Assembly (NCBI RefSeq): GCF_042100115.1
Contig: NC_091273.1
Coordinates: 2,914,001-2,978,000, forward strand
Length of the DNA stretch: 64,000 bases
Reading direction: 5' to 3'
Source of the DNA: Alternaria dauci
Taxonomy: Eukaryota; Ascomycota; Dothideomycetes; Pleosporales; Pleosporaceae
This document shows, in pieces, positions 30,911 through 40,208 of this stretch. Each line of letters starts with the position of its first letter. Within the stretch, counting starts at the first letter, position 1. The position numbers were made by a program, and so were the translations under genes. Below the pieces are notes generated by a model, which had not been told where the DNA came from, made no database searches, and saw only the letters and a program-made list of their open reading frames with translations.

Positions 30911-32035
30911 TTATCCAACGATCTGCTGCGTCAGCAGCCTCTCCTGCCCGCTCAAGTAGTTGCGCTTCTCCAACCATCGAAGTTTATCCCTTGCCCTTTT
31001 CGACCTCAGTTTCACCTGAGCTTCCTTGAAGGCAGTAGGTACATCCTTGGCTATCTTGCCAACGTCTACGATGTGTTTGACCAAACTCTTGCCAACTTTG
31101 CATGTTGTAGCCCTGAACCCGTCCCTACAGACAGTTTCGATGATTTGTATCGTTGATCGGCGGCGGGGTTTTGGTTCGGCATTGAAGAAGGGGTGAGGAT
31201 CGAATGCGACGTACTCCGGAGGTGGATCATCGTTGAGTGAATGTTCGCATCGACGTGTGGGTCTTCGCAGTCGCGGTGGACGCTGCTCTGGGGCTGCTGC
31301 TGCCGCTGGAGGTGCAGGTGGGAGGCTTGCAGCCCGTCCCTCTAAGACGTGAAGCGTAGATGCCGCCAGTCGATGCAGTGCGAGGTTACCTCCCCTCACA
31401 GTAGCACTCGGAAGATAGACACCGAATCGGCAGTCATCACTGACACTGTGACTGGTCATCCTTGTCTGCGGCCCAGACCCAAGCACTGCTGCGTGTGTTC
31501 CTCCTCTGTTTGTGGCTGAGACTTCGAGTGCAAGTTCGATGCGAGATGAATTGATGGAGCGAGGAAGGGCCGCTTGGGGTGCAATGTGAGCTGGCGGTAG
31601 GGTCGACGCATTCCATAATGCTATAGTGTTAGGCTCTTCTTGCAAGGCATTGGCCTGGGCGTTTCTTTCATCATCGTGGGCCCTTCTCTCTGGTCTTGTG
31701 ACACGCTCTCCGGCGAGCGGAATCGGTTGCGAACTCTCATTGAGTGGCCACATTAGAGTTGCCGGCCTCCTCTTGAGTGGAACGAAAGGCACAGCTCACG
31801 AGACATGGATGCTTGGAGGGGTGAAAAAGCATGCAACGAAGGGTCTTGTATCGTCATAGCGCATGGAGCGATTGCAATAGCCGGTTCTATCAGCGACTGT
31901 CTGCCCGCAGTGGTTGACCATGAGTGGTTCTGGTTCGCCTAAAGGCGTGGTATCCGCGACGCGCCCTGCGCGCCATATAACGATAAAGCTCTCCAGGTGG
32001 GTGTATGTAATCGGCGTGCCTTTGAGCTTGAACAT
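30911..32035 (-). CDS. Two-exon hypothetical protein with basic C-terminus
   Basis: The long minus-strand frame ending at 30911 has no suitable ATG at its 5' end and is preceded by an in-frame stop. A consistent model joins exon 1 (32035-31800) to exon 2 (31733-30911) through a 66-nt intron with donor GTGAGC, CTAAT branch and acceptor GAGAG, giving 352 aa. Exon 1 begins MFKLKGTPITYTHLESFIVI. The middle is Ala/Pro-rich with a PPPEY motif. The last 85 residues are basic and helical (RSTIQIIETVCRDG, VKHIVDVGKIAKDV, LRSKRARDKLRWLEKRNYL). No family is recognised. The acceptor is weak, so the join needs transcript support; the alternative is an internal ATG start near 31753. Confidence 0.55.
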
Positions 32036-32108
32036 CTGCTAGAGATGGTCATCAGGTCTTCCTAATTGGCGCATTGTAGGTGCGCCTGTGGGTGCGTATG
32101 GGCTGGAG

Positions 32109-32125
32109 GTGTGTGTGTGTGTGTG
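32109..32125. repeat. (GT)n microsatellite
   Basis: Seventeen bases of perfect alternating GT in the upstream region of the minus-strand gene starting at 32035. Confidence 0.95.
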
Positions 32126-33329
32126 GAAAAGGAGCTGGGTGAGGACATGACGACAGCCGGTTTGGTTCTCTTGGCGAAACCCACATCCGTCGCAATGACC
32201 GGCAGCCCTTCTGTTCTCGCCAGCACACCGCGACAAAACATCGCCATCACTATGCGCGCTGCTCTATGTCTTGTTCTAAACAATGGAATCTGCATATACC
32301 CTTGACCTATCTCTATCAGGCAAATGTCCGCCTTGTGGTATACTGTGCCGTGATGGTGCAGTACCCTTGACCAACAGACCACATCCAGCGGAATGCTTGT
32401 GCAGCATGTCCCTACCCTCATGGCCGGAATTCACATATGACTTTATTAACTATGTCGCAGAAGACCTTGAAGACCGGGGGAAACTTGGCAGCATGCACCC
32501 TGATATAATCGATACGGTTCCCTGGCTTCATATTTTTGGACGGTTTACTGTCCATGTTAACGAAGGGACAGCCCTAGCTCAAACGATTCTTGCAGAGGCA
32601 ATGTCTCTTGCATCTTGCGGGATTACGCAGATCCGCGCTCCGTACGCCGGTGCCAGTCGCAGGAGAATAGGAAGAATGAATATATTGGCTGGGCAAATGC
32701 GCCTACCCTGATGTGCTAACAGATCGTACGATCAAGCAGAAAGGGCCAGGGAGGCCAGGGCGTTCAGCGCAGGGCAGGACGAGTTGCTTTGTCCTGGACA
32801 CAACGTATGAACATTGCAGTACCCAGAGGCCCAGTTTCACTGCAGGATCCCCTTACAGCCTGTGTTTTGAATGTACACAGTAAGTGATCACCGTGCAGCA
32901 CGTCTGGTCTTGCGTCTTCGTGGCACGGCACTTAGTACTGAATTCGGACGCAGATTGCCTGCTCGGAAGGCACTAGCTGTACCATGCAAGTCCTTACACT
33001 TATCGATTTCTGGAGACGGCCGCAATTTCTGCTAACAAAGTTGCAAATTTGCGCACAACAAGAAAACAGCATTTCATGATACCATGGGGCCTGGGCGTGG
33101 ATCAGCCTCGTGGCGGTGGCACGGACCTGGTGTTCGGAAACACGGCTAAACGGCAGTAAATCAGCCGCCATCAACGGCGGTACAGCAACACCACGCAGTA
33201 GCCAATGTACAACATTAGCGAGATGGAATGCGTCTATCTTTACCTCAGAATTCGTTACACAGAGCGATTCGTAAAGCCGTTGGCAGGCTAACTCTGGCCA
33301 ACCAATCGCCCCTGAATCAACCAGACCGG

Positions 33330-33379
33330 CTTATCACCCAGGTACAGCGGCTATACCGCTTTCGTCCCGTCTCTTATCA
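33330..33379 (+). promoter_or_regulatory. Two HGATAR-type sites upstream of the ammonium permease
   Basis: CTTATCAC (GATA core at 33332-33335) and CTTATCAG (core at 33375-33378), read on the minus strand as GTGATAAG and CTGATAAG, lie about 440-480 nt before the start codon. GATA factors of the AreA/Nit2 class activate ammonium permease genes under nitrogen limitation in other fungi. The sites here are consistent with that but untested. Confidence 0.4.
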
Positions 33380-33812
33380 GCCACTAAGACCCTGAACTCC
33401 TACCTTGACCGTTCTATACAAGCGCGACTGTGGCTTACGGGCCTTGGCTATTTGGGACATGCAATCCGTCTTCGCAATCCTTCGCGGCATCAAATCTCAG
33501 ACAGCAACCCAAACCAGAAGCTCCACAATATGCACTCGGCTCCATCAGCATGGGATTCCTAACTCCCTGCTTATCTTTGCCCAGGCGGCGCCACGCTCAG
33601 TGTTGGGGGCACAGCAGTGTTGCATGTATCGAAGTAGAAGGCGAACCGGGTTTAACGGCGCATCAATCTCGGTCCCTGGAAATTGGCGGGATGGTGTGAG
33701 GAAAGTCATAGAGATGTATATATCCATTGGGGAGCCCCTGCACGTCTCGTCTTGTCTTTCCAGAACACCCCCGAGGTTCCAGTCACAGTCGATACACTGA
33801 CACCCCTACACC

Positions 33813-35408
33813 ATGGAGGCACCACCCATTGTTTGTTCTCCCAGCAGATAACAAGAGTTCAACATGCAAGATGACTGACACAAGCGTAGCCAGAGTTCGA
33901 TCCGGCGAAGCCCAATGGTGGCAACCCAGATATCGAAAATGTCAACCTTCAGTTCACTGGCCTGGAGTTCCATTACATCTACCTTATGATCATGGCTTTC
34001 CTTGTGTTTCTGATTATACCCGGAATCGGCTTTCTTTATTCCGGTCTCGCTCGCCGCAAGTCGGCCCTTGCTATGCTCTTTCAATCGTTCGCGGTCATGG
34101 GAGTGGTTACCTTTCAGTGGATGTTCTGGGGTTATTCACTCGCATATTCTCGCACAGCCAGCCCCTTCATTGGCAACATGGACAACTTCGGCCTAAAGAA
34201 CGTCATGTCGGCACCCTCGCCAGGCTCATCGTTCTTACCTGAAATCGTGTTCTGTAAGTAGCTCATATATTCTGAGCCAGATCATACCTTACTGACCACA
34301 TGCAGGCCTTTACCAATTGCTCTTCTGCGCATGTACTGTGCAGCTTGTTATTGGTGGATCTTTTGAACGCGGTCGCATCCTACCCTCCATGGTTTTCGCC
34401 TTCTGCTGGGCAACTATCGTGTACTGCCCAATCGCTTGCTGGACCTGGAACGCGTAAGTTTCGTGAACCGTGCTTGCTGAGATATACTGATGGTCTCTTA
34501 GAAATGGTTGGCTATTCAACCTCCCCTCCCTAGACTTCGCAGGCGGCGGCCCCGTCCACATCGCGTCCGGCTGGTCTGCCCTCGCCTACGCCTTCGTCCT
34601 TGGCAAGCGCCTTCATAAGGGCGACAAGATCCACGGAAAAGCCCACAACCCTACACTCGTCTTCATTGGCACTGTCTTCATTTGGTTTGGATGGTTCGGC
34701 TTCAATGGAGGTAGTGCTTTGAACGGTACCGTGCGCTCGATGCTGGCTGCCTTCAACACCAACACTGCAGCCTCCTTTGGAGTTCTCGGCTGGGTGTCCG
34801 TCGAGTACGTCCGTACCAAGGGTCATTTCTCCGTGGTCGGCGCTTGCTCTGGAGCTATTGCTGGTCTCGTCGGCATTACTCCTGCTGCAGGTTACGTCTC
34901 TGTGTGGATAGCCGCTCTGATCGGTTTCCTCACTGCTGCGATTTGCTCTCTTTGCCAAAACGTCGACAAGTGGATCAAGATCGATGAAGGCATGGATGTC
35001 TTCAAGCTCCACGGAATCGGTGGCATGGTCGGTTCTTTCCTCACTGGTATCTTCGGCCAAGCCTGGATCTACGATCTTGATGGTATGGGTCCATACGACG
35101 GGCTCGGCGGTATGGACGGTGTGGGTGTGCAAATCGGTCGCCAACTAGCCGAGATTGTCGCCATCGCCTCTTACTCTTTCGTCGTCTCTTGCATTCTCTT
35201 GTACATCTTGAAGTTCATCCCTGGCATGCATCTCCGCGTCACCTCAGAGGCTGAGATGATGGGTCTGGATCTCGACCAGTTTGGCGATGAACAGATTGGT
35301 GACTGGAGTCTCATGGAGCAGAACCACTACGAGGCGAACGTAAGTAGCTCGAGCAGCCAACATGTTCCCGCATCGGTACCTGCAGCAGCAGCCGGCAAGC
35401 AGGCGTAA
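33813..35408 (+). CDS. mep: Ammonium transporter, Mep/Amt family
   Basis: Four exons: 33813-33830, 33890-34253, 34306-34453 and 34502-35408 (introns 59, 52 and 48 nt), giving 478 aa. The first exon holds only six codons, MEAPPI. The splice to PEFDPAKPNGG restores the usual extracellular N-terminus before the first membrane helix (LMIMAFLVFLIIPGIGFLYSGL). About eleven hydrophobic helices follow. Conserved transporter elements include the ammonium-site region near FQWMFWGYSLAYS, the motif GGGPVHIASGWSALAYA with the first pore His, and DVFKLHGIGGMVGSFLTGIF with the second pore His. The C-terminal tail is cytosolic and ends in Ser/Ala-rich sequence. It acts at the plasma membrane in ammonium uptake; a sensor role, as in yeast Mep2, is possible but not evident. 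Upstream GATA sites suggest nitrogen control. Confidence 0.95.
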
Positions 35409-35749
35409 TGTACCAGGGATATGTGTTCGACTTGAAACATGCCAGTGCATCCGCGATAGCCTGTCCAAATTGCATGATACAGCGGGAGTTAGCAGCGGAA
35501 TTCCGTCCGTCGACGAGTAGTATATGGCATTAATAGAGCCTTTACATATTTCACAACCTTATCTTTTGTAAACATACTAATTCTCATTCGCACTTTATCT
35601 AACATATGCCATGTGCCCCAAGTCTAATGAGAGACAGCAAAGTCTCTGCACAGTCCAATACTTTCATACTCGAGTACGTGATCTTTGCTTTGCTATGTGA
35701 AGAATGTACACTAAATATTTTCCAAACAGCAAAATCACCGCTGTCCTCT
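35409..35749. other. Intergenic, convergent 3' flanks
   Basis: Separates the permease from the minus-strand BTB-like gene. AT-rich, no feature. Confidence 0.5.
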
Positions 35750-36964
35750 TCAGCTCAAAGCTGTCGGAATATCTGTCATTACGCCGGACCTCAACTCTTG
35801 ACTGAAGTCATGCCTTAGTAGGTCTGGTGAGAATAGAGCACACGCTGTATCCTCGTATGGAAAATCGTCCTCCGAATCTACATCAGCTTGTTGACGACAG
35901 AAGACGGGTTTTTGTTCCATTAAGGGCGCGCGCCTAGAAACTGGGGTCTCGAGAGACACAGATTGTGTATGGGAAGAGCGCAAAGCCATACCAATTGGTG
36001 ACTGGAGAATAGAAGCCAATGTACCATATAACAAGACTTCCCGCTGTTCGGCTACGCTCATGGTTCCTGGTGGTGACAAACTCCTTTGATGCCTGCGGTC
36101 ACACGTTGGTGATACTGAAGGGGAGCCTAAAGACGACAGCGAAGACGTTGAGAAGCTGTGCTGCGTTGGTGAGAAATTAAGCTCCGCACTTGAAGAAGCT
36201 TCCCTCGGCTTGACCACATGCAAGGAGCAGTGTGTTATTGGGTCCGATTTGGTAACATTAAAGCAAGTGCTGCCGGTAGCGATCATATCGACCGACGTTC
36301 CCAACACCACCAGTTGCGAACGTCTCGCCTCTAATGCTTGGGAAATATCAGGCTGCAGTGGGAGGAGCTCCTGGGCACTGAAGTGGCCTGTATACCGAGA
36401 TAGTCCAGCGAAGAAGTCTATCATGAACTTCTCGATCTTCGTATGGGTACCGATGTGAGATTCCAGATAGATGAATGCGTCGTAGTCTAAAGGTATTCCG
36501 GCTTGTGTGTTGAGTAGCTCAAGGTAGAGAGTGCGATACACATCGACCAGCTTGTTCTGCAACCGTATGTCGTCGAGCATATCCGCGAGATGCCATGCTG
36601 TGGCGAGTTTGAGCATCCTGTCGCTGCCACCCGTGAGTTGCGTCAAGGGATTTCGTGCGCTTAGTCGCAGCTGTCTTAAGAAACCATTGCTGTTCAAGTA
36701 TGCCAAAACAACCTCAAAGACAGAGGCGTCGGTATTCATTATTCTGCATCCATGTACAAGTCGTGTACGGAGCATACGGCATGCCTTGAGAGCGGAGTGC
36801 GGAACATGGACAAGACGCGGTGGTCTACCCACTCGAACTTCGATTCCGTCACGATTCGAAGAGGAGGAACTTGTGGAAGAGGTTTTGTCGGAGTCGGACT
36901 GAAAGCCGAGCGTCGCTTCGACTAGCCTGAACATTTGCGCGGTAGTTGAGGAAACTCGCTCCAT
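35750..36964 (-). CDS. BTB/POZ-like domain protein
   Basis: A single exon of 404 aa. Residues 40-110 follow the pattern of fungal BTB-like modules: a beta-rich start (IEVRVGRPPRLVHVPHSAL), the R/H-rich CRMLRTRLVHG segment, then DASVFEVVLAYLNSNGFL. A helical region follows (LKLATAWHLADMLDDIRLQNKLVDVYRTLYLEL), typical of the extension after fungal BTB domains. The C-terminal half is Ser/Pro-rich and probably disordered. BTB modules mediate protein interaction, often as Cullin-3 adaptors; a partner cannot be inferred. Placement in the fold rests on pattern only and is moderately certain. An acidic patch (DVDSEDDFPYEDT) lies near the C-terminus. Confidence 0.7.
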   Translation of the reverse strand: MERVSSTTAQMFRLVEATLGFQSDSDKTSSTSSSSSNRDGIEVRVGRPPRLVHVPHSALKACRMLRTRLVHGCRIMNTDASVFEVVLAYLNSNGFLRQLRLSARNPLTQLTGGSDRMLKLATAWHLADMLDDIRLQNKLVDVYRTLYLELLNTQAGIPLDYDAFIYLESHIGTHTKIEKFMIDFFAGLSRYTGHFSAQELLPLQPDISQALEARRSQLVVLGTSVDMIATGSTCFNVTKSDPITHCSLHVVKPREASSSAELNFSPTQHSFSTSSLSSLGSPSVSPTCDRRHQRSLSPPGTMSVAEQREVLLYGTLASILQSPIGMALRSSHTQSVSLETPVSRRAPLMEQKPVFCRQQADVDSEDDFPYEDTACALFSPDLLRHDFSQELRSGVMTDIPTALS

Positions 36965-37809
36965 CCAAAAATGTGAGTTGTACTTCGTTGAAACTGCAAA
37001 CCTAGGGAATCGTTCCGGAAATATTGAGCTTTGTTAGAATCTGGAAAAGTGAATTGAAGGGTGCCTGTATTCTTGCACACAGTTTAAATGTGAAAGTTAT
37101 AAGACAAACCATAGTTCTCTTTGCTTAAACTCTTCGGTACGGAATTTGATTTCACAGTGTTTCTTGGGTTCGCGCAGGTTTGAACCAAGGTTGGTGATGT
37201 CTTTGCTGGTTTTTTATAAGCTGCTCATTTCAGAGTAACCTATAGAGCAGTTAGGAGCTCGCGAAAATTTGGTCTACCTTGTTTAACAAAAATTATTTAC
37301 TTATGAGAAAGACCCTAAGGCCACATACTGTAGTGCCATTGGGTCTTTTTGGACGTCAAAGTGAGGTACACCTGATATGACCATCCTCTGATAGCTCTTT
37401 CGTATATCGCTTGACCGCAGGCACTAATAAAACCAGACAGCGCATATTTCCGTTGCACACTGGCGACTGGATAGTTAAAGTCATGGCGGGAGTTTTCGAT
37501 GGTCGCCCAATAAGCGTAACGAGGGTACCAATAGCAATCCCCGGATTGCCATTGCAAGACTTTGGACACCAGAGCGCGCTTTCGTGCTGGCATGTATCCT
37601 GAGGGGCTGGTGATGTGATCACAAGTAGTCGACCGTTGCCTATTGATGGCCTTCTCTAGACGGAGATGACTTGGCAGGCAACGATGAACTTGGAAAGTGT
37701 CGCAGAGCCGGCTGCCGGGGATAGCGATAATATTCGCACGTGCCCCACGCTAGTCGGGCCGACGCCAATTGGAAGCTTCGCGTCATCGCAGCTACTCTCC
37801 CACCACGCG
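36965..37809. other. Intergenic region with AT-rich core
   Basis: Bases 37000-37300 are AT-rich. An in-frame ATG at 37666 could extend the rhomboid gene by 48 residues, but that segment is not mitochondrial-presequence-like. No separate gene is supported. Confidence 0.5.
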
Positions 37810-38970
37810 ATGTTTGCATACAAGGCAGCTGGACCGTCGCTGCGGTACGCATGCTACGCGTCTCAGCCACCGGCGATCTCTGCTTTTCATTCCACCGTGT
37901 CACGACTTCGTCAATTTTCGCAGCAGCGCGTGCAATATGCCCAGTTGAGAAACGAAGCCTCTCGGCCTAACAAAGAACAGCCACCTATACCGGAAGAAGT
38001 ACTGCGACATACGTTAGACGACACTCCCAACGACACATATACGCAATTTCCCAAAGTCAGAGTGAGATACCTGATTCCTGCAATTTGGGCTCTATCTGTA
38101 TCCGGTGGCGTCTTCTACGGTCTCGCCTACCTAGAAGCCAAGAGGGAGCTCAAAACAAAGCCAGCATTGGGTGGAGGATGGCTTCAGGCGCCACAATGGA
38201 GTACTAAACAGCGTGGCCCGCCGACCCCGACCGAAGTCGTAACTGGAGCTTTGAGTGATCTCGATCCAATTTCGAGAGTCACGTATGGGATTATTGGAGC
38301 CAACAGTGGTATCCACCTGAGCAGCTTTCTGATGCCCAGGGCCTGGGAAACACTATGGCATCTGCCCGCTCGCAATGTCAATTACACCCAATTCACATCC
38401 ATGTTTGTACATGGCGGAGCTTTGCATTTCTTCGTTAACATGTACTTCTTGAACAACTTTATGGCGCCCGTTGGCTACTCCCGCCTGTTCGAGGGCAGTC
38501 CGTACCATACATTGTCGTTCTATCTCTCGGCTGGCGTGCTTTCGGGCTTCGCTCAACACTGGACAACTTTGAGCACCCGCATACCTTTTCACAAACGACC
38601 GATCCCAGAGATCTTCATTCGCTCCGGCGGCGCGTCAGGAGCACTGTTCGGAATTCTGGGAGTCTTCTGTATGCAATACCCCCATGCTGGCCTAGGAATA
38701 TTATTTGTTCCTGTACATTTCGACGCGCAGTATGTGCTGCCCGCGATCCTGCTTTTCGATCTGGTTGGGATTATCCGTGGGTACACTTTTGTGAATTTTG
38801 GTCACGCGGTAGGTTCAACGCGCAAGGCGACTTGTGGCGCTTGCTAAAAACAATAACAGGCTCACTTTGCTGGCGGAATGCTGGGTGTAGCATACTCGTA
38901 TTTTGATGGGAAGACGAACCTTTGGAAGCCACTAGTGCGCCACTGGAAACGCCGCCTGCAGCAATCCTAG
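37810..38970 (+). CDS. PCP1: Mitochondrial rhomboid protease (Pcp1/PARL type)
   Basis: Two exons, 37810-38808 and 38860-38970 (51-nt intron, donor GTAGGT, acceptor ACAG), giving 369 aa. The N-terminus (MFAYKAAGPSLRYACYAS) is basic and Ala/Ser-rich, as expected for a mitochondrial presequence. A first hydrophobic helix (YLIPAIWALSVSGGVFYGLAYL) is followed by the rhomboid core. The core has the motif FVHGGALHFFVNMYFL (the HxxxN oxyanion element) and RSGGASGALFGILG with the catalytic Ser of GASG. The catalytic His lies in the last helix, in FGHAAHFAGGM formed across the splice site. Family members cleave inner-membrane proteins; yeast Pcp1 processes Mgm1 and Ccp1, affecting mitochondrial fusion. 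All active-site residues are present, so activity is expected. Confidence 0.93.
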
Positions 38971-39298
38971 TCGCCAGGAATGATTTTGGTCATCGATGAC
39001 CATGCAGGAGGCTTGTGAACTTCGAACTGCTTGAAGATGCGATGAAAGTCCCACTTTTAAGCCATAGCTGCAAAGCACGTCCTGTTCTCAGCATATACAA
39101 GTGGCCAACGAACACAAACACGATCAAACTCCGATGCAAATGGTTCTCCCTCTTGGCTTGTGGAATCAAGTACTATTAGACAGAAATCTAACTCAACGAG
39201 GGTACAAAAAGGTGCAGCATAGAGGTTATAGGTACCGCCAATTCGATTGGTAGATGACCGGCACTCATACACATACTATCTTCACCACTCGATAATCT
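38971..39298. other. Intergenic, convergent 3' flanks
   Basis: Nothing recognised between the rhomboid gene and the small minus-strand ORF ending at 39299. Confidence 0.5.
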
Positions 39299-39763
39299 TT
39301 ACAGCTGATCAATCTCTCTCTCTGATTGAAACCTCTCATTCCACCAGAAGCATCTCTTTATACGTGTTGAGAATCCCACAACCCAGCCTCTAATTTTATA
39401 CTTCCCACTCATCTTACGTTTTGCACTAGCCTTCTCAGTCTTTTTGCTGTATTGACGTATCAAGTCCACGCTATCCATGGCCCGTGAAGCAAGGGTGTCC
39501 AGCTCTTCGATATCCGCATGATCCTCCTCCTCTTCCTCCGTGTCTCTGTTATTACTGATGCCGTGGTCTCGCTCCTCGATGACAATAGTGCCGGTAGCAT
39601 GGAGAGCTAGGTGGGAGGCTTCTTCGGTGTCTTCCATTCCTCCTTCGATGACTTTGGTTTCTATGTCTCTTGGTAAAAAGGAGGCCGTTCTTGCTTGGCA
39701 CCGCGTGAGTGGGTACATGGTCGCGAGAATACCACTATGCGTTGTGCTGTTACGCGACGACAT
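39299..39763 (-). CDS. Small acidic hypothetical protein
   Basis: An ATG-started frame of 154 aa. It shows a Glu/Asp-rich middle (DTEEEEEDHADIEELD), a Lys-rich stretch (KKTEKASAKRKMSGKYK) and an aromatic tail (IKRCFWWNERF). Composition is more protein-like than the random frames around it. It has no known domain and no intron, and could be lineage-specific. Whether it is expressed is uncertain. Confidence 0.4.
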   Translation of the reverse strand: MSSRNSTTHSGILATMYPLTRCQARTASFLPRDIETKVIEGGMEDTEEASHLALHATGTIVIEERDHGISNNRDTEEEEEDHADIEELDTLASRAMDSVDLIRQYSKKTEKASAKRKMSGKYKIRGWVVGFSTRIKRCFWWNERFQSEREIDQL

Positions 39764-40208
39764 GATCCAAGAGTTGTGAATCGAATTGGTCGGAATTTGT
39801 CTGTGGATCGGTATGGTTGAATGTAATCGCTGGCGGTTGATCTCTGAACTCGCCGTCTGTATCGTACAGGCTAGGATATCGTCTACTAAACGAGAGTGGA
39901 GATGGCTTCTGCTTTCTTAGTGCCTGGGTGAATTTGGTGAAGTGATATCTTTGTGAGCTCTTAGAAAAAAAAACACATAATCTGCGTTATAAATGTTGGT
40001 CGAATTTTTGAGCCTAGCTCACGATGATAAATGTGGAAGCTACGACGAGTGTACCTTGGTTCCAGACAGGCTCTCCCACAGCTACATTACTCACCACATC
40101 AAATCTCATCACCAGCGAAAAAAAAAGAACTCTGCAATCGTACCAGAACGACCGCGCACAGCCAGCCCACTTAGATGCCGCATAGCGCAAAGCGCACCTC
40201 GCTACTTG
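39764..40208. other. Intergenic region
   Basis: Lies between two minus-strand genes. Contains A-rich runs (near 39965 and 40120) and no supported feature. Confidence 0.5.

Larger units (their letters stand above)
32036..33812. other. Intergenic region, upstream of the ammonium permease gene
   Basis: Contains a (GT)n microsatellite (32109-32125) and two GATA-type sites near the permease. A 142-codon ATG frame at 32283-32711 (containing WPEFTYDFINYVAEDLEDRG) looks mildly protein-like but matches nothing I know. It could be a gene remnant. Confidence 0.4.

Noticed and set aside
37150..37200. Possible tRNA, from a T-loop-like GGTTTGAACC near 37181
   Set aside because: The arms around it do not pair as a T stem and no anticodon arm is found at the right distance.
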